A stretch of DNA of 64,000 nucleotides from Pseudomonas vlassakiae (GCF_014269035.2 NZ_JABWRP020000015.1:1-64000); one strand, 5' to 3'. Positions 33,546 to 42,861 are shown, numbered from the stretch's first letter. A program made the numbers and translations. Notes: a model not told the origin generated them from the letters alone.

Positions 33546-35519
33546 TCAGGCCTCCGCCATCAGTTGGCGCCGTTCGGTTTCCACGCGTTCGACTTCCTCG
33601 GCTGTCACGTAGTACTCGGTATGCTGGTCGTAGCTGCGCACGATCAATGCCGCCACCGTGGCCAGCAGGCTGGCGATCACCAGCCACCAGATGTGCCAGA
33701 CCAGGGCGAAACCCAGCACCGTGCTCAACGCGCCGATCACCACGCCCAGGCTGGTGTTGCAGGGCATGTGAATCTTGCGGAAATCCGCCTCGATCAGGGT
33801 CTTGACCCCGCGTTCCTTCATGCCCCAATAGGCGTCGATGCCGTGTACTACCGGTTGCTCGGCGAAGTTGTAGAACGGCGGCGGTGACGCAGTGGCCCAT
33901 TCCAGCGTGCGGCCGTCCCAGGGGTCGCCGGTGTGGTCGCGGTTTTCGTGGCGCTTGCGGATGCTCACGACCAGCTGCGTCAGCTGGCAGGCCACGCCGC
34001 AGAGGATGATCAGCACGCCGACCATCTCCAGTAGCAGGAACGGCCGCCACTCGGGCACGTTGAAATGGTTCAGGCGCCGGGTCATGCCCATGAAGCCGAG
34101 GAAGTACGACGGCATGAAAGCGAAATAGAACCCCACCAGCCAGCACCAGAACGCAGCGCGCCCCAGCGGGTCGTAGAGTTTGAAGCCGAACGCCTTGGGG
34201 AACCAGTAGGTCAGCCCGCACATGTAGCCGAATACTGCGCCGCCGATGATCACGTTATGAAAGTGCGCGATCAGGAACAGGCTGTTGTGTAACAGGAAGT
34301 CGGCGCCTGGCACGGCCAGCAGCACACCGGTCATGCCGCCGATGCTGAAGGTGACGATGAAGCCGACGGTCCACAGCATCGGTGTCTCGAAGCGCACCCG
34401 CCCGCGGTACATGGTGAACAGCCAGGTGAAGATCTTCACCCCCGTGGGTACGGCGATGATCATCGTCATGATGCCGAAGAATGCGTTCACGTTCGGCCCG
34501 GCACCCATGGTGAAGAAGTGGTGCACCCAGACGATGAACGACAGCACGGTGATGACGATGGTCGCCCATACCAGCGAGTAATAGCCGAACAGCCGCTTGC
34601 GCGAGAAGGTCGAGGCGACTTCCGAGAAGATGCCAAACGCCGGCAGGATCAGGATGTACACCTCGGGGTGGCCCCAGGCCCAGATGAGGTTGATGTACAT
34701 CATCGGGTTGCCACCCAGCTCGTTGGTGAAAAAATGCATACCCAGGTAGCGATCGAGGCTGAGCATGAACAAGGTGGCGGTCAGGATGGGGAATGCGGCC
34801 AGAATCAGGATCGAGGTGCACAGCACCGTCCAGGTGAACACCGGCATGCGGAACAGCGTCATGCCCGTGGTACGCATCTTGAGGATGGTGACCAGGAAAT
34901 TGAGCCCCGTCAGCAAGGTGCCTATCCCCGATATCTGCAGTGACCAGATGTAGTAGTCCACGCCCACTCCGGGGCTGTAGGCGATGCCGGATAAAGGCGG
35001 ATAGGCGACCCAGCCGGTGCGGGCGAACTCACCAATGCCCAGTGAGAGGTTGACCAGCACCGCGCCGGAAACGAACAGCCAGAAGCTCACCGCGTTGAGG
35101 AACGGGTAGGCCACGTCGCGGGCGCCGATCTGCAACGGCACCACAATGTTCATCAGGCCGACCACGAACGGCATGGCCATGAAGAAAATCATGATCACGC
35201 CGTGGGCGGTGAAGATCTGGTCATAGTGCTCTGGCGGCAGATAGCCGGGCGAACCGTCCGAAGCCATGGCCTGCTGGGTACGCATCATCAACGCATCGGC
35301 GAAACCGCGCAGCAGCATCACCAGGGCGACGACGATGTACATCACGCCGATGCGCTTGTGGTCGACCGAGGTAAACCACTCCTTCCACAGGTACGTCCAT
35401 TTGCGCTTGCAGGTGATGGCTGCGACCCCGCCGAAGCCGATCAGCCCGACCACCGCAAGGGTATACATGATGATGGGCTCGCCGAGGGGGATAGCATCCC
35501 AGGTCAGTTTTCCGAACAT
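33546..35519 (-). CDS. cyoB: Cytochrome bo3 quinol oxidase subunit I
   Basis: 657 aa from ATG 35519 (MFGKL, as in E. coli), with AGGAG eight bases before; a GTG at 35528 is rejected. Heme-copper oxidase ligands are all visible: first heme His in FTAHGVIMIFFMAMPF, CuB/active-site WAWGHPEVYILILPAFG, the HH pair in VWVHHFFTMG, and the heme His residues in FLIAHFHNVIIGG. It oxidises ubiquinol and pumps protons. The H-ligand set shows it is functional. Confidence 0.95.
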   Translation of the reverse strand: MFGKLTWDAIPLGEPIIMYTLAVVGLIGFGGVAAITCKRKWTYLWKEWFTSVDHKRIGVMYIVVALVMLLRGFADALMMRTQQAMASDGSPGYLPPEHYDQIFTAHGVIMIFFMAMPFVVGLMNIVVPLQIGARDVAYPFLNAVSFWLFVSGAVLVNLSLGIGEFARTGWVAYPPLSGIAYSPGVGVDYYIWSLQISGIGTLLTGLNFLVTILKMRTTGMTLFRMPVFTWTVLCTSILILAAFPILTATLFMLSLDRYLGMHFFTNELGGNPMMYINLIWAWGHPEVYILILPAFGIFSEVASTFSRKRLFGYYSLVWATIVITVLSFIVWVHHFFTMGAGPNVNAFFGIMTMIIAVPTGVKIFTWLFTMYRGRVRFETPMLWTVGFIVTFSIGGMTGVLLAVPGADFLLHNSLFLIAHFHNVIIGGAVFGYMCGLTYWFPKAFGFKLYDPLGRAAFWCWLVGFYFAFMPSYFLGFMGMTRRLNHFNVPEWRPFLLLEMVGVLIILCGVACQLTQLVVSIRKRHENRDHTGDPWDGRTLEWATASPPPFYNFAEQPVVHGIDAYWGMKERGVKTLIEADFRKIHMPCNTSLGVVIGALSTVLGFALVWHIWWLVIASLLATVAALIVRSYDQHTEYYVTAEEVERVETERRQLMAEA

Positions 35520-35524
35520 GTGCC

Positions 35525-36448
35525 TCACTCCTTGCTGCCTTGCGGCGATTGACCCTGAGGGGCGCCCAGGCGCTCCTCGACCTCGCGGGACCGGTTGACA
35601 CCCTGGTACTTGTCGATCAGCGACTGGAACAGCCCGGCATCGACCGCAGCGTAGTGCTCTACCGGGTGGGCGACGCTGGGTTTGGCCAGCTGCGCATAGC
35701 GGCTCTGATCGAGCTGGCGTTGTGAGCTGCGCACCTTGGCCACCCAGGCATCGAAACCGGCCTGGTCGAGTGCAAGGGCGTTGAAGTGCATGTCGGAGAA
35801 GCCGGGGCCGTTGTAGTTGGCGGCGATACCGGTGTAGCGCCCCGGCGCGTTGGCAATCAGGTGCAGCTGGGTCTGCATGCCGGCCATCGCGTAGATCTGC
35901 CCACCCAGTGCAGGGATGAAGAACGAGGTAATGGCGCCATCGGAGGTCACTCGGAAATCCACGGGTGTGTCCACCGGCATGGCCATTTCATTGACCGTGG
36001 CGATACCCAGTTCGGGGTAGACGAACAGCCACTTCCAGTCCGTGGCGATGACCTGCACCTTGACCGGCGCCTTGTCGGCATCGAGTGGGCGGTACGGGTC
36101 GAGCGCGTGGGTCGAGCGCCAGGTGACGACCCCGAGCACGATGATAATGACCAGCGGCACGCCCCAGACCACGGCCTCGATTGCGCGCGAGTGGCTCCAT
36201 TCGGGCGTATACCTCGCCTTTTCGTTGGAGGCGCGGTAATGCACCGAAAACACCAACGCCATGATCATGACCGGGACGACCACCAGCAGCATCAACAGCG
36301 TTGCCAGGATGATCAGATTGCGTTGTTCCAGCCCGACCTGGCCCTTTGGGTTGAACAGCACCATGTCGCAGCCCGAAAGCTGTAGCGTGATGATGCCCAG
36401 CATCAGCAGCCCGATGAGTCGTGCGGCTGTGGAAGTTCCCTTTACCAT
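35525..36448 (-). CDS. cyoA: Cytochrome bo3 quinol oxidase subunit II
   Basis: 307 aa lipoprotein: lipobox LQLSGC with Cys27. Two TM segments (about 12-30 and 43-68) and a periplasmic cupredoxin domain lacking CuA ligands, as expected for a quinol oxidase: TDWKWLFVYPELGIATVNEM, FFIPALGGQIYAMAGMQTQLHLIANAPGRYTGIAANYNGPGFSDMHF. First gene of cyoABCD; the 228-bp gap to 36677 contains its promoter and the terminator of the MFS gene. Confidence 0.94.
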   Translation of the reverse strand: MVKGTSTAARLIGLLMLGIITLQLSGCDMVLFNPKGQVGLEQRNLIILATLLMLLVVVPVMIMALVFSVHYRASNEKARYTPEWSHSRAIEAVVWGVPLVIIIVLGVVTWRSTHALDPYRPLDADKAPVKVQVIATDWKWLFVYPELGIATVNEMAMPVDTPVDFRVTSDGAITSFFIPALGGQIYAMAGMQTQLHLIANAPGRYTGIAANYNGPGFSDMHFNALALDQAGFDAWVAKVRSSQRQLDQSRYAQLAKPSVAHPVEHYAAVDAGLFQSLIDKYQGVNRSREVEERLGAPQGQSPQGSKE

Positions 36449-36633
36449 GCGCCCGGTCCCGTAATTGTTGCCGAATGTTTTGTTGTGCTGAGTTAGAAGG
36501 AGGTTCGGAGCATGAAGGTTGTATGTAAATCACTTAATCACGACGAACGGCGGTCTCACGCCGCTTGTCCGGTTCAGGGTTGGGTACCGGTTCGCCCGGG
36601 TTCGATACCTGCGCTAACCGGGCAGGCATGAAA

Positions 36634-36655
36634 AAGGGGCCCGCCAGGGCCCCTT
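36634..36655 (-). terminator. Rho-independent terminator of the ACS transporter gene
   Basis: AAGGGGCCC (36634-36642) / GGGCCCCTT (36647-36655), 4-nt loop; on the minus strand the stem runs into TTTTT. It lies 21 bases after the transporter stop codon and separates cluster B from cyo. Confidence 0.85.
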
Positions 36656-36676
36656 CGAGGTCAGTGAAACCCGCGC

Positions 36677-38002
36677 TTATCGGGCTTCGACCTGGCGCGG
36701 TGCCATGAAGTACATCCAGGTCAGCGCCAGGAAGTACATGGCCGGGATCATGGTGAACAGCACGGCATAGTTATTGTTCGTCGCCATCAGCACACTGCCG
36801 ACGATCTGCGTCATGAACATCCCGCCTATCGCTGCGCACATGCTGGCGAAGCCGAACACCGTGCTGATCAGGTGCTTGGGTGTGTAGTCCATCACCAGGC
36901 TCCAGATGTTGGCGGTCCAGGCCTGGTGCGCGCCGACTGCCAGGGCGATGGCCAGCACCGCGATCCACAGGCCGCTGGCATGAGCGGCAAAGGTCACGCT
37001 GACCATGGTGCAGGCGAAGATCAGCATCGACACCAGGCGTGCCGTGGTGGCGCGCACGCCGCGGCCGATCAGCCACGAGGAAAGGATGCCGCCGCCGATG
37101 CTGCCGAAGTCCGCGGTCAGCCAGATCAACATCAGCGGGATGCCCATCTGGGTGACGCTGATGCCCAGGCTGTATTGCTGGTTGAGGAACGGTGGCAGCC
37201 AGTACAGGTAGAACCAGAACACCGGCGCGGTGATCGCATAAGCCACGGCGAAGGCCCAGGTGCCACGCATGCCGAGAATACGGCTGAAGGGCAAACGCGC
37301 GACTTGCGGCTCAACGTCTTGCAGGATGTAGTCGAGTTCGCTCTGGCGCACATGCGGGTGCTCTTCCGGGTTGAAGTACTTCAGGCCCCAGAACACCAGC
37401 CAGACCAAGCCCAGGCAGCCCATGGCGATGAACGCGGCCTGCCAGCCCCACAGGCTGAGGATCAGTGGCAGCAGGGCCGGGGTGACCATGGCGCCGACGT
37501 TGGTGCCGGCGTTGAACAGCCCGGTGGCGATGGCGCGTTCGCCGGCAGGGAACCACAGGCGCACGGTCTTCACGCAGGCCGGGTAGTTGGCCGCTTCGGT
37601 CAGGCCGAGGATGAAGCGGCAGACCATGAAACCGGCCGCCGAGGTGGCCAGGCCGTGGGCACCGGTGGCCAGGCTCCACAGCAGCACGGCGGCGAAGAAG
37701 GCACGCTTGACGCCGACCTTGTCGATCAGCCGGCCCTGCAGCACGAAGCCGACGGCATAGCCGACCTGGAACCAGAAGTTGATGTTGGCATAGTCCATCG
37801 CCGTCCAGCTCATGGCCTTGGCCAGTTCCGGCTGCATGATGCCGAGCGCGGCGCGGTCGATGTAGTTCAGGGTGGTAGCGAAGAACACCAGGGCGAGCAT
37901 GCCCCAACGGGTCTTGCCGACGGCGAAGGCGCCACGGATCTTGTCGCCGATGCCGGCGCTGGGCAGCCGTGGGCTGGCGGTTGTGAGCTTGGAGTGATTC
38001 AT
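36677..38002 (-). CDS. ACS-family MFS transporter (anion:cation symporter, aromatic or sugar acid type)
   Basis: 441 aa from ATG 38002, 12 helices. Family traits: LNYIDRAALGIMQPELAKAM in TM1, the motif GRLIDKVGVKRAFF, RFILGLTEAANYPACVKTVRLWFP (acid-substrate signature of ExuT/GudP/hydroxybenzoate carriers) and TNIWSLVMDYTPKHLISTVFG. Last in the direction of cluster B, with a strong palindromic operator candidate at 38132-38158 upstream. Likely imports the carboxylate degraded by cluster B. Confidence 0.88.
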   Translation of the reverse strand: MNHSKLTTASPRLPSAGIGDKIRGAFAVGKTRWGMLALVFFATTLNYIDRAALGIMQPELAKAMSWTAMDYANINFWFQVGYAVGFVLQGRLIDKVGVKRAFFAAVLLWSLATGAHGLATSAAGFMVCRFILGLTEAANYPACVKTVRLWFPAGERAIATGLFNAGTNVGAMVTPALLPLILSLWGWQAAFIAMGCLGLVWLVFWGLKYFNPEEHPHVRQSELDYILQDVEPQVARLPFSRILGMRGTWAFAVAYAITAPVFWFYLYWLPPFLNQQYSLGISVTQMGIPLMLIWLTADFGSIGGGILSSWLIGRGVRATTARLVSMLIFACTMVSVTFAAHASGLWIAVLAIALAVGAHQAWTANIWSLVMDYTPKHLISTVFGFASMCAAIGGMFMTQIVGSVLMATNNNYAVLFTMIPAMYFLALTWMYFMAPRQVEAR

Positions 38003-38131
38003 ATCCGGGTCGTTTCTTGAAATTGTAATGGACGGCTTTTTCTCGAACGTGACCTGGCCCCAGGCAGGGGGTACACGCAAGGCCGGTGCATGGTGAGCAG
38101 TGAATCGGCGAGCGTCAATTCAGGGGAGGGG

Positions 38132-38158
38132 GCTATTGTTCGATAACCGAACAATAGC
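38132..38158. promoter_or_regulatory. Strong palindromic IclR-type operator, site B1
   Basis: Perfect 11-bp arms GCTATTGTTCG (38132-38142) and CGAACAATAGC (38148-38158) around ATAAC. The inner 15 bases GTTCGATAACCGAAC (38138-38152) match 13 of 15 bases of the site at 6286-6300, and 13 of 15 of the PcaR site as I remember it. It is just downstream of the flavoprotein stop and 130 bp before the transporter, implying separate control of uptake. Confidence 0.65.
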
Positions 38159-38164
38159 GCGTGC

Positions 38165-39835
38165 TCACGGGCAGCTCAGCGCCTTGCCCGCCAAGTAGCC
38201 GAAGGTCATGCCCGGCCCCAAGGTGATACCGCCACTGGGATAATGCCCGGCCATCACGCTGTGCATGTCGTTGCCGACCGCGAACAGGCCGGGTATCGGC
38301 TGTTGCGTATGATCGAGCACTCGTGCCGAGGCATCGGTGCACAGGCCGACAAAGGTACCGAGGCTGCCAGGCAGCAGTTTCACCGCATGAAAAGGACCGT
38401 ACAGCAAGGGGCGCAGCGAAGGGTTTGGCCCATGCAGCGGTTCGCCCTGGGCTTTGTTGTAGGCCGAGGCGCCGCGCTGGAAGGCCGGGTCTTCGCCGAG
38501 CGCGGCGTGCCGATTGAAGTCGGCCACGGTGCGCTGCAGTTGCGTGGCATCGATGCCGCAACGCTGCGCCAGTTCTGCCAGGGACTGGCCGCTGAACAGG
38601 TAGCCGCGGCGCCGATAGAAGCCGGTCGGGAAAGGGAACGGCTTGGCCCAGCCGATACCGTAGCGTCGCTGTGCGGCATGGTCGCAGATCAGCCAGGCTT
38701 CGTGCGCTTCGCCCGCTGGCGTGGCGGCGAACAGCGCATTCATGAAATCGTGGTAGCAGTCCGCTTCGTTGACGAAACGTCGGCCATCGCGGCGCACGGC
38801 GATGAAGCCAGGCTTGGCGCGGTCGATCAGGTGCGGGAAGTGGCCAACGCTGCCGTCACGGCGCGGCACCCGGGAAACCGGTGCCCAGGCGCCTGCCTGC
38901 ACCAGCGTGCCGAGCTGGGCACCGGCCTGTTCGCCGAGGTTCAGGCCATCACCGCTGTTCTCTGGCGGCGCCGCCGAGTGATGCTGTGTGCCATCGGGCG
39001 CGTGGGGCATCAGCTGGGCGATGCGTCGGCGATCATGGGCAAATCCGCCACAGGCCAGGACCACGCCACGGCGTGCCCGGACTACCCGGCCATCGGCGAA
39101 CTGCGCGCCGTCGATGCGCCCATCGCCAAGCAAGCGGACAGCCGCTTTGTCGGTGAGCACTGTCACGCCAAGGTCCAGGGCACTGCGCAACAGGCGGGCA
39201 ACCAGGGCGTTGCCGTTGACCAGTTGCAGGCCGCGCCGATGCAGCAGCAGGTCGCGGCCATGGCGCAGCAGGCGCTTGGCAACGTGCAAGGCCGCTCGCG
39301 GCGAGCGGCGGGCATTGAAGAAGGCGGCCATGTCGGCACCCCCGGCGATGCCCATGCCCGCCAGGCTGACGATGTCCAGCGGCGGGCGCAGCGTGTGTAG
39401 CCATGGCCCAAGCAACCGACCGTCGAACGGCAGGGCGCACAGCGAGCGCCCGCCGCTCGCGCTGCCATCGCCTCCATGCATGTCGGGCATCTTGCTGCCG
39501 GACTGGAACTGCACGGCAGTGTGCTGCTGGAAGAATGCCACCATTTCCGGGCCGTGGCGCAGGAAGGCTTGCTGGCGAGGGTCCAGTTCGGTGACGTGGG
39601 TCTGGGCACGCAGGTAGCGTTCCGGGGCGTCGTCGCCTTCGACGATGCCTTCGGCAACCGCCAGCGGGTTGCGTGGAATCCACAGCCAGCCCCCCGACCA
39701 CGCGCTGGTGCCGCCAAGCTGGCTGGCCTTTTCCGCGACAATCACCCGCAGGCCGTGATGCGCGGCGGTAACGGCGGCCGCCAGGCCAGAGGCACCGGAG
39801 CCGATGACAAGTACGTCACATTCGAGGGGTTGCAT
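38165..39835 (-). CDS. FAD-dependent oxidoreductase, KstD-like (cluster B, paralogue of cluster A enzyme)
   Basis: 556 aa from ATG 39835. FAD motif VLVIGSGASGLAAA at 8-21 (GxGxxG 12-17), acidic AEKA end of beta-2, and YPSGGITLGPGMTFG from residue 532. Shares long blocks with the cluster A enzyme, including the SAWSGGW-IPRNPLA segment. It is the fourth gene from aroE-like, 34 bases after the NIPSNAP gene. Likely oxidises a ring C-C bond alpha,beta to a carbonyl or carboxylate. Confidence 0.85.
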   Translation of the reverse strand: MQPLECDVLVIGSGASGLAAAVTAAHHGLRVIVAEKASQLGGTSAWSGGWLWIPRNPLAVAEGIVEGDDAPERYLRAQTHVTELDPRQQAFLRHGPEMVAFFQQHTAVQFQSGSKMPDMHGGDGSASGGRSLCALPFDGRLLGPWLHTLRPPLDIVSLAGMGIAGGADMAAFFNARRSPRAALHVAKRLLRHGRDLLLHRRGLQLVNGNALVARLLRSALDLGVTVLTDKAAVRLLGDGRIDGAQFADGRVVRARRGVVLACGGFAHDRRRIAQLMPHAPDGTQHHSAAPPENSGDGLNLGEQAGAQLGTLVQAGAWAPVSRVPRRDGSVGHFPHLIDRAKPGFIAVRRDGRRFVNEADCYHDFMNALFAATPAGEAHEAWLICDHAAQRRYGIGWAKPFPFPTGFYRRRGYLFSGQSLAELAQRCGIDATQLQRTVADFNRHAALGEDPAFQRGASAYNKAQGEPLHGPNPSLRPLLYGPFHAVKLLPGSLGTFVGLCTDASARVLDHTQQPIPGLFAVGNDMHSVMAGHYPSGGITLGPGMTFGYLAGKALSCP

Positions 39836-39869
39836 GCTGGGGGCCCGCTCAGGTTAGGGAAGGGGTCAT

Positions 39870-40190
39870 TCACTGCAGCGGAGAAAAGCCGGTAGGGCGC
39901 AGCAGCTGCGAGTGCAGTTGCAGCACCGCGCCCAGCTCCCGATTGCGCAGCGAGAACTCCGCCCAGCGCGGGTCGGCGGCCATTGCGGCACGGCGTGCCA
40001 TGCGCTCGTCGAGGCTGGCATAGGCCCACAGGTGCACCACCTGGTTGACCTCGCCGAACTCGTTGGTGAAGAAGCCCACCAGGTTGCCCAGGTGCTCGCG
40101 CTGCACCGCCAGCGCATGGCTCTGGTACAGCGCCAGCCAGTCGGCCATCTTCAGCGGGTCGAGGGTGTAGGTTCTCAGTTCATAGTACAT
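39870..40190 (-). CDS. NIPSNAP-family protein
   Basis: 106 aa from ATG 40190 (AGGAGAAACCCGC upstream), overlapping the end of the flavoprotein 2 gene by 16 bases. Domain signature MYYELRTYTLDPLKMADW, ...GFFTNEFGEVNQVVHLWAYASLDERMARRAAMAADPRWAEF. The fold is a dimeric ferredoxin-like barrel. In bacteria these often accompany aromatic or alicyclic catabolic genes; activity unknown. Confidence 0.87.
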   Translation of the reverse strand: MYYELRTYTLDPLKMADWLALYQSHALAVQREHLGNLVGFFTNEFGEVNQVVHLWAYASLDERMARRAAMAADPRWAEFSLRNRELGAVLQLHSQLLRPTGFSPLQ

Positions 40191-41902
40191 GCGGGTTTCT
40201 CCTGGTGGCTGGCTGGCGCCTGCAGGCGCTCGACGATATGGCTGGCAGCGATCCAGCCGAAGGTCAGGGCGGGGCCCAGGGTGATTCCGGGGCCGGGGTA
40301 GGTGCCGTTCATCATTGAATTCATGTCGTTGCCCACTGCATACAGCCCGGCAATCGGTGCGCCGCTGCGGTTCAGCACGTTGGCATTGGCGTCGGTCACC
40401 AGGCCGCGCGCCGAGCCGAGGTCGCCGGTATGGAGGCGGATGGCGTAGTACGGCGCCTTGGTCAGTGGAGCCAGGCACGGGTTGGGCTGGTGCTGAGGGT
40501 CGCCCATGTAGCGGTTGTAGCTGTTGCCGCCTTTGCCGAATGCGCGGTCGATGCCGTTGCGCGCGTCGGCATTGAAGTGCTCAAGTGTCTGCAGCAACGC
40601 TTGCGCATCGACGCTGATGGCCGCAGCCAGGGCGGGCACGCTGTCGGCGCGCAGCAGGTAGCCGGCGGCAATCAGTGCCGAATTGTCCACCGGCTTGGGC
40701 CGCGCCAGGCCAAGGCCGTAACGGTTCATCGCCTCGGCGTCGCAGATCAGCCAGCAATGGCCGATGCCGTTGGCGAACAGGGTCTGCACGAAGTGGTGAT
40801 AGGAGTTGGCTTCGTTGACGAAGCGCCGCCCGGCCGGGTCGACCGCGATCACCCCAGGCTTGGCACGGTCGGTGACCAAGTGCGGAAAGCGCTCGTGTTG
40901 GCCATTGGCATGCTGCAGCTCGGACACCGGCGCCCAGAAGAAATTGGCCGCCAGGCCTTCGCCCTGGGCTGCCGACACCGCCTCGCCAAGGCGCAGCGCG
41001 GCGCCGTCGTTGGTGGGCGGCGACATGCTCAGGTGTGGCGCTGAGGTCTCCGGACGGTAACCTGCCGCCAGCTGCCCGGCAGCAAAGCCGCCCATGGCAC
41101 AGACCACCCCACCGCGGGCCTGCACCCGTATCCGTCGGCCCTCGCGCTGCACGATCACGCCGGTTACCACGCCGCGTTCGACGATCAGCGCTTGTGCTTC
41201 GCTGCGCAGCCAAAGTGTCGTGCCGTCGGCGAAGGCACTGCTGGCCAGGCGGGCGATCAGGGCGTTGCCGGTGGTCAGGCGGGTCCCCCGCGGGTGCTTC
41301 AGGCGATCCCGTGCGTAGCGTGCCATCAGCTTCAGGCAGTGCCACAGCGAGGCGGGCGAGCGGCGCAGGTTGAGAAAGTGCTGGATGTCGACGCGGTTGA
41401 CCATCATGCCACCGAACAACAGCATGCCCGGCGGCGGCATTTTCAGGTCCTTGAAGCGCGGACCGAGATGGCGTCCGTCGTACTCGACCATTTCCAGTGC
41501 GCGGCCGAACTCGGTGGCGCCAGGCGCGTCGGGGTAGTAGTCGGGCGAATGCGGGCGCAGGCTGTAACGCAGTTCGGTGTGGTGCTCCAGCCAGCGCAGG
41601 GCCTGGTGGCCCCGGTCGATGAAGGCGTCCACCAGCGCCGGGTTGTAACCTGCGCCGATGATGGCCTTCAGGTAGGTGCGCAGGGCCTCGGGGGAATCCT
41701 TGGCCCCGGCGGCCCGTGCCTGATCGCTGCCGTATATCCACACCGCACCGCCGGAGATTGCCGAGGTGCCGCCGAAGTGCTCGGCCTTTTCCACCACCAG
41801 CACCTTCAGCCCATGGCGGGCAGCCGTGGCGGCCGTGGCGAACCCTCCGGCACCGCTGCCGAGCACCACCAGGTCGAACACGGCTTGTTCGCTAGTGTTC
41901 AT
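40175..41902 (-). CDS. FAD-dependent oxidoreductase, 3-ketosteroid Delta1-dehydrogenase type (flavoprotein 2)
   Basis: 575 aa from ATG 41902. FAD motif LVVLGSGAGGFATA (GxGxxG 15-20), GTSAISGGAVWIYG, and YPGPGITLGPALTFGWIA from residue 535; the YPGPG form is that of true KstD enzymes, unlike YPSGG in the other two flavoproteins here. It starts 4 bases after the aroE-like stop. Two different KstD-like enzymes in one operon suggest two successive ring dehydrogenations, i.e. aromatisation. Confidence 0.86.
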   Translation of the reverse strand: MNTSEQAVFDLVVLGSGAGGFATAATAARHGLKVLVVEKAEHFGGTSAISGGAVWIYGSDQARAAGAKDSPEALRTYLKAIIGAGYNPALVDAFIDRGHQALRWLEHHTELRYSLRPHSPDYYPDAPGATEFGRALEMVEYDGRHLGPRFKDLKMPPPGMLLFGGMMVNRVDIQHFLNLRRSPASLWHCLKLMARYARDRLKHPRGTRLTTGNALIARLASSAFADGTTLWLRSEAQALIVERGVVTGVIVQREGRRIRVQARGGVVCAMGGFAAGQLAAGYRPETSAPHLSMSPPTNDGAALRLGEAVSAAQGEGLAANFFWAPVSELQHANGQHERFPHLVTDRAKPGVIAVDPAGRRFVNEANSYHHFVQTLFANGIGHCWLICDAEAMNRYGLGLARPKPVDNSALIAAGYLLRADSVPALAAAISVDAQALLQTLEHFNADARNGIDRAFGKGGNSYNRYMGDPQHQPNPCLAPLTKAPYYAIRLHTGDLGSARGLVTDANANVLNRSGAPIAGLYAVGNDMNSMMNGTYPGPGITLGPALTFGWIAASHIVERLQAPASHQEKPACTMN

Positions 41903-41906
41903 GGTT

Positions 41907-42716
41907 TCAGATCTCCAGCGGGGTGACGCCCATGAAGGCGCCAAGGTGGCCCAGCTGGGCGAAGGCCATCTGCGCGCCGGTCTGAATCGGGCAGCCGCGT
42001 TCACGCGCCTTGTGCAGCAGCGGGGTAATTTCTGGCGAAGTGACCACGTCGGCCACCAGCGTGCTGGCTTTCAGGGTCTCCAGCAGTGTCACCGGCAGCG
42101 GCAGTTCGCCGCAGTCGCCCATGCCGACGGGCGAGGCGTTGACGACCAGGTTGAAGTCCTCCAGTGAGTGGTATTCAGTGGCGATTGCCAGTGCCGGGAA
42201 GGCATTGCCGAGCACTTCCCCCAGCGCTCCGACGCGTTCGGCGCACGGGTCGCTGAGGGTGATCTGGCCAAGGCCCGCTTCACCCAGCGCATAGGCAATG
42301 GCACTGCCGACACCGCCACAGCCCACCACCAGCGCACGCTTGCCGTTGGCCACAAAGCCTTGTTGGCGGGCAGCACCGAGGAAACCCGCGCCATCGACGT
42401 TGTCGCCAACCAGGCGCCCGTCACCTTCGCGGCGGATCACGTTGACCGAACCCAGTGCCTGGGCGCGTGCGCTGAGCCTGTCCAGTCGCGCGGCCAGGGC
42501 TTGCTTGTACGGCACGGTGACCACGCAGCCGCGCACGTTGCGCCAACCGCGCAGGGTGTCGACAAAGGCATCCAGCGCGGTCTGCTGCAGGTCGATGGGA
42601 AGCATCGCCAGGTCGCGGGCGTTGTTGGCGAACCAGGTATTGAAGTTTTCCGGCGATTTCACCTGAGCAATAGGCGAACCGACGATGGCGACCAGTTCGG
42701 TTGAACCTCGGATCAT
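41907..42716 (-). CDS. Shikimate dehydrogenase-like (AroE-family) oxidoreductase
   Basis: 269 aa from ATG 42716 behind GGAGG. Catalytic features of the family: VGSPIAQVKSPENFN (shikimate-binding region, SxS replaced by VKSP), GCVVTVPYKQAL with the catalytic Lys, LVGDNVDGAGFLGA with Asn/Asp, and the NAD(P) motif VVGCGGVGSAIAYAL. A biosynthetic aroE is normally in another context; linkage to flavoproteins, a transporter and IclR suggests a catabolic shikimate- or quinate-like dehydrogenase, of the RifI2/SDH-like group described in P. putida (from memory). First gene of the operon. Confidence 0.87.
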   Translation of the reverse strand: MIRGSTELVAIVGSPIAQVKSPENFNTWFANNARDLAMLPIDLQQTALDAFVDTLRGWRNVRGCVVTVPYKQALAARLDRLSARAQALGSVNVIRREGDGRLVGDNVDGAGFLGAARQQGFVANGKRALVVGCGGVGSAIAYALGEAGLGQITLSDPCAERVGALGEVLGNAFPALAIATEYHSLEDFNLVVNASPVGMGDCGELPLPVTLLETLKASTLVADVVTSPEITPLLHKARERGCPIQTGAQMAFAQLGHLGAFMGVTPLEI

Positions 42717-42779
42717 GCTGACCTCCGTCATGACTGTTGTTGTGGAGGCAAGCTTGTGGCGAGGCGATTTCATCGACAA

Positions 42780-42835
42780 TGCGCTTATCGGGCATTGGAT
42801 GCGATAATCGCAGTCACCTATCGGTAATCGCATCA
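42780..42835. promoter_or_regulatory. Tandem IclR-type operator sites between aroE-like and iclR genes
   Basis: A perfect 13-base palindrome TGCGATAATCGCA at 42800-42812 is flanked by degenerate copies: TGCGCTTATCGGGCA at about 42780-42794 and TATCGGTAATCGCAT at about 42819-42833. Spacing is close to two helical turns. The central one agrees with the remembered PcaR site in 12 of 15 positions. Divergent control of both genes is likely. Confidence 0.6.
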
Positions 42836-42861
42836 ATAGCCACTTTCCACGAGCCGCACTC

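Noticed and set aside
38243..39400. 385-codon plus-strand open frame
   Set aside because: Antisense to flavoprotein 1; no motif.
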